Below, piece by piece: positions 57,240 through 64,000 of a stretch of DNA of 64,000 nucleotides. This DNA is from Cristatella mucedo (taxonomy: Eukaryota; Bryozoa; Phylactolaemata; Cristatellidae). The stretch lies in the NCBI GenBank assembly GCA_009760855.2, contig WPIO01000004.1:8397501-8461500 (forward strand), read 5' to 3'. Each line of letters opens with the position of its first letter. Position 1 is the stretch's first letter. The notes under the pieces were generated by a model. It was given only the letters and a program-made list of their open reading frames with translations, did no database searches and had not been told where the DNA came from. Position numbers and translations under genes: made by a program.

Positions 57240-59485
57240 CACAAAATAAGCTACTAGCAAAATGAGTGGGAAAAGAGACACTACAAACAGCTGTTAAAAG
57301 CTGATTTTTGAAAATTAAAGACAGAAATAAAAACAGTTTCTTCAATAATTACTGATTTCAGAAACCCTGTGGTATACAAACTATTAACTATTATTATATC
57401 ACTTTCAGAAAACCTTGAGGTATGTCGATGCCCTCTTGCAGCCACAATTGTAATGCAAACGTGATTGAGCTTTGGTTCTTTGGAAGGAGCTACACGCAAA
57501 CGAGATTATTGTGTATTATTATTACTATTATTCCTGGCCAGCTAAAGCTCTGCTGTCGGCACGAGTAAGGAGGTGCAGGTTCGAGATCTTTGACAATGGC
57601 ATGACGCCAATGCGATCGCCAACCCAAAGAAAAGTATCCAAACGGACGTCAGTGATAGGAACACTGCCAGACGGAAACGCGTGTTCCTTTCTGATTATTG
57701 CGGCGTTACACACGATTGGACGTGAGGAAGGGCGTGTTCGGGCCCGGAAGCTGAAGGAGCGGGACTGGGCTGTGCACAGCAATACCTAAATCCACAACCC
57801 TTTTCCAAGTAGAATAATAAAATGTATCAAGAATAATAATAACTACAACAACAATAATGATATGTATATCACGGCACCTTTAGGAAAAAGTGTATTTCTG
57901 AGCGATTTACGCATTAGCACGTCACAAAGGACGTTCGTCAATTGGCTGATGTCAGTCTAACGTCACAGCGTCAGCGGAGCTTCAAGCTGCGCTAAGGGCA
58001 ATGCGTACCGGACACAGCAAATGCTGTAACTGACGCGTATTCAGTTTCTGTTGAAACGCGCTTACGATTACATATACTCCTGCGAAGTGGTGAATGAGAA
58101 TGGCTACATGGCAAGCGTATAAATAGCCGGAAGCTGCTACCCAAGGCTACGCGCCTTTTCAGACTGGCCTGACAGGAGCGAGCAATCCGACAGCTCTCTC
58201 TTTTCTAGCCCACACACACCAGGGGCAGACGTCTGTAAAGCAAGGATGCCTCAACTGTTCCCATCGAGGCAAAGCAGGGAAAGGAGAGTAGCTGAAGCCT
58301 GAAGAGAAGAAAGCGCTGCGAGTGTACGTGTGCTCGAGCTGTGTCAGCGGTCGGAGCCGCAGTCGTTGCTGTAACGCCGCAGGAGGCAAGCTTGGCAAAT
58401 TCGCGAGCAGACGGGCTTGGCCGCTCGACTCAATGCGGGCGACAGTTAACGCTGTGGATGCCACCATCTGGCCTCCGTTTCACTGTGCCGAAAGCGGCCT
58501 TCTCGGAGACGCCACCGGACAAAAGTCTTTGCGAATGCACGCTTCTGGCGAAATTCAATGTTAGATAGGACGCGCGCGCGCACTGGTCGGAAATCGTCGC
58601 GCTCCACTCCGCTCTCGACGGAGCACGCCCGACTCCGCCGCCGACCTCCGGCGCTGCGGCGCCACCGCGACTGTCGCAGCGCTACTAGGGTACAAAGAGT
58701 GATGGAGCCCGCCTACTAGTGCGCCTCCAAAGGTCACGCGCTTGCTTTACGTTTGGGTAGTTTACGTGCCCAGGTTTTCGCATGACCTTGACGGTATGGC
58801 AGAGTAGCCTGGGAGTCGACCCTCGTTGTCCGCCAGGACGCCTTATGGCTACCTAGAGTTGCGCCGCTGGCTTATTCCTCGGGCGGGCGGGAGGGTCGAA
58901 CGGCTCTGGTCAGTGATGGAATGCTGGCGGACTGCTCGGTCGCGTTAGCGTGTCGGCGAACGCACCGGCAACGAAGCATTTGACGACGGCGCGACACGGC
59001 TTTGCCCTCCAGGGTTGGTCCTCGCGACTGCCACGCGCGCGATTGTGACATGAGGTGGTTTCAGACCTGTGCCTCAGCTGAGCATTGATTGAGAGCGCCA
59101 TAGTTATGCTTTGCCGCACTTTGAGTTGGGACGCTTGTGAGAAGGATGACCGCCATAGGCTGAGGCTTACCTGAGCGCCCATTGAATGAATGGTGGTGAG
59201 TCTGTGACTAATCACCTAAGCTGTTAATGCTGAGCTTGTGCCTGGACCGCGGTCGTGGTCTTTAGCGCGACGGTCTGGCCGGTCGGTGAGTCTAGCGCTG
59301 GAGCGTGAGCCTGTCGCTCGCGAGTCACGGCAGGCGGTCGTCCGATGTATCAGCCAGGGAAAATGGCTATTAGTGTGTCTTCCAGGCTGACGGTGTTATT
59401 TAGTTAGCGCTGCGCGCGGAGATGACCGTTTCGCTGTGCCTTTATCGTCGGCGTATTGCTAGCTATCGGCTCGCACCGCACCGCG
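57240..59485. other. No gene established
   Basis: A plus frame at 57,472-57,789 starts in a TTATTATTATT run. A CpG-rich spot lies at 58.56-58.70 kb. A GTAAGC donor on the minus strand at about 59,170 follows a very short open stretch (TTIHSMGAQ). None is sufficient for a call. Confidence 0.3.
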
Positions 59486-59488
59486 TTA

Positions 59489-59692
59489 ATGTACCTCACT
59501 CGAGTAACTCCACCAAAGACTATGCTGGGTGGCTGCGCAGGAGAGTTTTGTCTCGGCGCACTCGCATGCCTCAGCGGCTCTCGGTACGCATTCGGTACAC
59601 ATTCGGTATCCAACAGACTTCATCTCTCGCGCAACAAAGAGAAAATGGGAAGCATAGCAGTACTCCGTAGAGCAGTTCGCGTCGCTGCCGAA
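59489..59692 (-). mobile_element. LINE B 3' fragment
   Basis: GTAACTCCACCAAAGACTAT, CGCAGGAGAGTTTTGTCTCG, CAACAGACTTCATCTCTCGC and AACAAAGAGAAAATGGGAAG match the 6.9-7.1 kb copy in order. The ACATT tail is eroded. Confidence 0.6.
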
Positions 59693-59819
59693 CTGGTGAG
59701 GGTTTCGCGGTCTTAATGCCACCGATCCACCGGGGCGTGCGTCTTATGCGGCAGCAGGTGACATTCAAAGCCGGGACGCGAGGCTGAGTCAATGAGGTTT
59801 CCAGTTTGCGTCGTCTCAT

Positions 59820-60640
59820 GCCACGCGTGCCACGCGGCTACTGACGCTCGCTTTTCTTCGCGCCGAATCGCCTTGCTCAGACGACGGCGGCCGCTCCGAT
59901 CCGATGGGGCGTCTCTCAAACGGAAAAGATAGCGATCCCTGGCCTCAGTCTGCGGTTTGTTACCCTTCCCAAAGCTGTCCACCGGACTCTGAGATGCCGG
60001 AGGCGCGAGCCTCCGCGTCCGCCGCGCCCTGCGCGTCAGGGCCAAAGGTGATGCGCTTCCGGCGGTGGGTAATGCTGACGCATCCGTGGCGCGTTGCGTG
60101 TGCGGTCGCACGCTCCGTCGCTCGTCCCGCGGCGGCGGCGGCGGCTTAGCGGGCGAAGCCGCTGCGCGCGAGTGCGTGGCGACTGGCACGCTCAGGCCGT
60201 CAGCTGCGACTCCCGAACGGCGCCGCCGAGCGCCGCGTCGTCCGCGCGCGCCTGGGCTCGTCCGTCGTGCGCGCTAACGTCTCGCCCGCCGCACGCCGCC
60301 GAGAAGGCCAGTCCGATTACCGGCTGGCTCGCGCGCTGGCGACGCGGGTGGGCGGAGCAAGGGTCGCTGCCGTCGCCAGATTACCGGCAACGTCGCCACG
60401 GTCGGAATGACTGCAGCTGGCGGCGGGCGAAGTGAGGCCAGCAAAGTCAGCTGGCCGTCCTTTCTGGCGGTAAGTGGGCGTGCCGTGTTGATCAGAGCGA
60501 ACGCCGCAGCCTGGCTGAGTGCGTCAGTCGGACGCTGGACTCAAAGAGTCGCGGGCGCGTCGATCGCCTTTTCAAGGGGGTCGATGGTAGCTCTGGAGGA
60601 GTGCGGCGTGAAGTACTGAGGATCGAGCTTCCAGAGCCTG
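59820..60640. promoter_or_regulatory. CpG-rich island, possible promoter
   Basis: Dense CGCG/GCGGCGGC words with open frames in nearly all phases. It lies upstream of the tentative plus-strand exon at 61.17 kb and could be its promoter; no TATA-like or initiator signal is distinctive. Confidence 0.35.
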
Positions 60641-60779
60641 ACAGCAAGTCGAGCGCCTTATACTCTGCAGCAACGCACGACCTGGTACGCTGGCCGTACG
60701 CTGCCGCTGAAATCGTCTGTCAGCTTGTCCTGCCCCGGATGGTGCTCGCGCTCTCACCACGCAACAATGTCTATCCAGT

Positions 60780-60820
60780 ACTCTCTCTCTCATCTTCCCT
60801 CCTATGCCCTCCTCTCTCTC

Positions 60821-60863
<43 letters not shown>

Positions 60864-60870
60864 CTCTCTG
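60780..60870. repeat. CT-rich microsatellite
   Basis: TCTCTC runs, pure (CT)n at about 60,828-60,861. Confidence 0.9.
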
Positions 60871-61164
60871 CAAATGTCCTCACGCGTCCACGTAGTTTCT
60901 CAAAGCCATGGCCATATTGAGAGTGACTGCTCCACGTCTGGCTGATTCATCGTCTGCCAGTTGCTTCACGCTTCGTGTTTTCGAAATCGTCAAGCTTGCA
61001 TTGAACATACGTTCTGTGACGCTTAACAAAGTACCCAGCTCTCGGTTTGTCGTCAGCTTTCGGTAGTTCTCATGTCGAGTGATACATAGGCTGCTGTGTG
61101 TTCGTGCGTGCGAGTGTGTAGTGTTTATGTATATATTGTGCGTGCATGGTTTGCACTGAGCTCG

Positions 61165-61287
61165 ATGCAGTGCACAGTGATTATTCTTTTCGGCAATTTG
61201 CTCCGTCCAGTCGTCAAAGACGATGTATCGGCGGTTTTCCAGCACATATCTATGGAGCGCTCTGCCGGCTTTACCATACTAACCATG
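61165..61287 (+). CDS. Candidate first exon of an unidentified plus-strand gene
   Basis: An ATG at 61,165 opens a 41-codon frame beginning MQCTVIILFGNLLRPVVKDD and ending GFTILTM at a consensus donor (ATG|GTGAGC), phase 0. The candidate exon at 63,798 can also be read in phase 0, so the two could join, but this is inference. Upstream ATGs exist at 61,096 and 61,146. Function unknown. Confidence 0.3.
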
Positions 61288-61289
61288 GT

Positions 61290-62120
61290 GAGCGATCTGA
61301 TGGTGGCACGTGCCGTTGTGCACGTGTACTCAGCAGTGTTTTCGTGGCGTTTGTTTGCGCCGTGAGGGCAGAGTTAAGACTGTTGCTCGCCAAGCCAGGA
61401 GTGCCTGAGGGCTGCCATGTTCTCGCTGCACTAGTCGAGCTTCAGGCTTCCCATCCAGCTGGCCAGGAAGCCAGAGCAAGTCGACCGGGGCCTGTAGGGA
61501 GCCAAAATTGCAATGCCATGCATTTCCTGGGCTACCTCCCGAAAAGGTGAGGATCCTGTTATGCAGCCAGGATCGTCGGTAGCATCAGATTTGAGAGAGC
61601 CAAAGAGCTGACTGTGCATGTCTTTGTGTGATGTGCTCTTGAGTTCCTGGTTTAGAGGTGGTGAGCAGGAACGTGCACCCGCCATGTATTCTGCAGTTGT
61701 GTTTTGGATTATCACCTCACTGTACCGACTTAGCATCGGTGCAGCCCTGGTCCACTCAGCTTCTCTTTGCCCTAGTGAGATGAACATTCTCCTGTTGCAG
61801 TAAACTTTGTGTGCTTTTAACTGTGAGTGGTTACAAGTGCATCTTACAAACTAGGGATGATCTACTAACCAGCGGCCTCTAAGTGTCTCACTTGTGTGCT
61901 TGCCATGCTGGTCTATGTTACTTGTATGCTTGTCTATGCATAATTTCCTGCTTATCATTAACTCTCTTGGGTCTTCAGCTGTCAGCACAGCTTGCACCAC
62001 TTCCTTATGACCCAATTTGCGGGTTTGCTGATTCCTACAGCCGGCAATGTCTTGTATTGCTCAGCTGCTGAGCATGATAGCGTCCTGAGAAGCTATGCTG
62101 TCTGCTACATAATATATATG
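61290..62120. other. No gene established
   Basis: An overlapping frame to 61,550 ends by a GTGAGG word (61,545); the minus frame 61,431-61,787 is open but has no signature. Possibly intron of the preceding candidate. Confidence 0.25.
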
Positions 62121-62124
62121 TGAA

Positions 62125-62255
62125 TTCATTTGCATAGCACCGTAAGAGAACTTAATCTCTATTTAGGACTCTTCACAGCCAGCACCTTAGTGCAAGCACC
62201 TTAATGACTGGGCCAAACCAGTGTGGCATATGCCGTGGGACTTCCTAACCAACGA
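62125..62255 (-). mobile_element. Diverged SINE 1-like fragment
   Basis: CGTAAGAGAACTTAATCTCT (LINE A-like tail box) is followed by CACCTTAATGACTGGGCCAA, the reverse complement of the SINE 1 A-box region. The middle is scrambled. Confidence 0.4.
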
Positions 62256-62654
62256 CCTCGGTTTCATCTGTGATCAGCTGGACCCTAGGACGTTAAAGAC
62301 GACCGCCAATAGCCCTGAGCTGCTGGTCATGTATCAAGGTTGTTGAATCAGCTAGTCAACTTAAACTTTGTTTCCTTCTCGCTTCAGCAGGCTGTAAAAC
62401 ACCCAGTGATAGAGATTTGGTTCTCATATGGTGCTATAAAAGCACAGACTTAATAATGTTTGTATTCATCCAGTGCCACTTGTGGTTTCATTGTCTCTAT
62501 GATTATGTCAGCCGCAATTTCCTCGTTGCTTTTATGCCAATTCACTGCCATGCTAAGGTAGCAGTAGTCACATTTCCAAATCACACACTTGTTGAGAATG
62601 TGGACTGGGAAAGGGAAGAGCAGGAAGCAGAGAGAGGAGTGAGACCTATATGTG

Positions 62655-62829
62655 TGTTTGTGTGTATATAAAGTATTGTTGTGCTGTGTGTGTGTGTGAT
62701 AGTGATAGTGATGACGATCTGCGGAAATGAGATGCGTGGCATGTAGAATGCAGAGTTTCACGTGAGGAGACAGAGATAATATAAATATGTGAACTGAGAT
62801 GGGATCCTCATGCCCGCACACACACACAG

Positions 62830-62873
<44 letters not shown>

Positions 62874-62876
62874 ATG
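62655..62876. repeat. (TG)n and (CA)n microsatellites
   Basis: TGTGTG runs at about 62,651-62,696 and a longer CACACA run at about 62,817-62,872. Confidence 0.9.
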
Positions 62877-63084
62877 TAACACACAGAGTGACGAGACAAA
62901 ATTACTCATTGAGGATAGCTAGTAAACATGTGGTGGGTTGTAAATCGTCCGAGACCCGTCGTTGGTAGAGACTATCTTGCACGGTGTCAGCAAGTAAAGT
63001 AGTTCTGCGAGTGATCTGTGTTTCCTCCACAGTCTGACTACCTGGATGGCTTTATGACCTCCTTGATGTAGTCGGAACTGGTTA

Positions 63085-63182
63085 TATAAGCACAATAATG
63101 CATTTGATATAGCACTCCTCGGAAAACTCAATCTACTTTCTGAGGCACTTCCCATTTTGCTGCAAAAGGAAGCATCGATCGA
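63085..63182 (-). mobile_element. LINE A terminal 3' fragment, diverged
   Basis: CACAATAATGCATTTGATAT, TCGGAAAACTCAATCTACTT and TTTTGCTGCAAAAGGAAGCA align with the LINE A 3' end in reverse orientation. Confidence 0.6.
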
Positions 63183-63797
63183 GATGTCCTCGTCATTCAA
63201 TGCGCTGATCAGCGCATGCTTACTGCTTCCAGAATCTGTCTCGCCCTGTGCTCGACACGTTCACCACCCTGTGCCCGAGATCAGATCTTTACCATACGAT
63301 ATGTCTTTGATTTATGCTTTGGGCATAGTTGGCTGTCATTTGTAGGACTTAAACGCACTTTCGTTCTTTGATAGTCGGTTGCCTGATTTAATTTCTCTCT
63401 AAACTTTAGCTGTTGCATTATGCGCGATCCGGCCTGACATGCTGGTTACCTGCGTATGAAATGTGCTGGTTCTCTTGGTGAGAGTTTGGATTTCTGCACG
63501 TCACCGATCACCTAAATCGAACTTTAATTTGTATGCCGCCGACATTGTTGACTCTCTGTCTGCACGTGTAATGCTAACGTCGTTTTGGATGGTAAGCAAA
63601 GCTTTCTTCAACTTGCAGTTGCGATAAAACCAATACCTGCTTGAGTTATGGGAGACAGCATTAATGTTGAAATTGAATTTCTCCAAGTCACGGGTGTCTA
63701 CATTTAAGCTCTCAATATGCAACACTGCAAACCACTTTCAGCTCCGTAGTAGCAGACTCGCTATGCACCGCCATCGTGCTGCTGTCGTCTGCTGCAG

Positions 63798-64000
63798 GAG
63801 GATCGCTCCTCCCGGCTCCGAAGGCTTCTTCCAGCGAAGAATGGAGCACGAGAACCCGAGGAATCGCCCTGGCGGCCGTTCTTCGATCTGCTCAGCCGGA
63901 GCGACCTGTTCATCAGCAATCCGAGCGTGCTGCCGCTTTCTTCGCTTCGTCAACTCTGCGCTCACTGCTCATCGCGGATGGCACAGCTGCAGCTGTTTTC
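63798..64000 (+). CDS. Candidate exon running off the right edge
   Basis: A good acceptor (TGCTGCTGTCGTCTGCTGCAG) precedes 63,798. The frame GAG GAT CGC... is open for 67 codons to the window end, with ESPWRPFFDLLSRSDLFIS and LRQLCAHCSSRMAQLQLF, a plausible folded-protein composition. The other two plus frames and a minus frame (63,738-63,965) are also open, which lowers confidence. Family not recognised. Confidence 0.35.

Noticed and set aside
57472-57789. Third SINE family from a GGTTCGAG word after a TTATT run
   Set aside because: A box is not convincing and no second copy was found.

Overview
The window looks like nuclear DNA of an invertebrate metazoan. Exons are split by GT-AG introns, one candidate gene encodes a secreted/membrane protein, there are CpG-rich promoter-like patches, many decayed CR1/L2-type LINE fragments, two tRNA-derived SINE families, a MULE DNA transposon relic and long GA/CT tracts. 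I see no bacterial operon structure, rRNA, free-standing tRNA or CRISPR. The phylum cannot be fixed from sequence alone; a lophotrochozoan or flatworm-like animal is only a guess.

The main result is a four-exon gene on the minus strand (about 20.24 to 5.70 kb) that no single open reading frame reveals. Exon 1 (20,242-20,176) encodes a signal peptide, exon 2 (16,569-16,159) a C-type-lectin-like domain, exon 3 (9,630-9,304) an Ala/Ser/Thr/Gly-rich stalk, and exon 4 (6,646-5,703) a transmembrane helix plus a long Gln/Ser/Pro-rich cytoplasmic tail ending in a PDZ-ligand-like Thr-Ala-Leu. Every junction has GT/AG signals and all three introns are phase 1, so the spliced frame stays open for 582 codons. 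Its 5' end lies in a CpG-rich block (19.6-20.7 kb). Its introns hold LINE fragments, a 570-bp GA tract, a CTCA/CTCG repeat and a CA repeat.

From 22 to 55 kb the window is mostly a graveyard of one LINE family ('LINE A', CR1/L2-like, 3' end an ATT/TAA microsatellite), with about nineteen pieces on both strands. The fullest copy (24.0-27.3 kb, minus) keeps recognisable endonuclease and reverse-transcriptase segments but is broken. A second LINE ('LINE B', ACATT-repeat tail) has four pieces. SINE 1 has a tRNA-like head and a 3' tail matching the LINE A end. SINE 2 sits inside the fullest LINE A copy. A MULE relic with transposase remnants lies at 51.8-53.0 kb. The LINE A copy at 42.3-44.4 kb differs from its siblings mainly by inserted bases, which suggests sequencing error there.

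Weaker candidates are an exon of a plus-strand gene at the left edge (38-151), possible plus-strand exons at 33.0, 61.2 and 63.8 kb, a 119-codon minus-strand reading frame at 47.8-48.1 kb, and an unassigned frame-broken coding-like block at 55.8-57.2 kb. Long stretches (1.5-4.5, 10-14, 38-42, 44-46, 57-59 kb) show nothing I can support.
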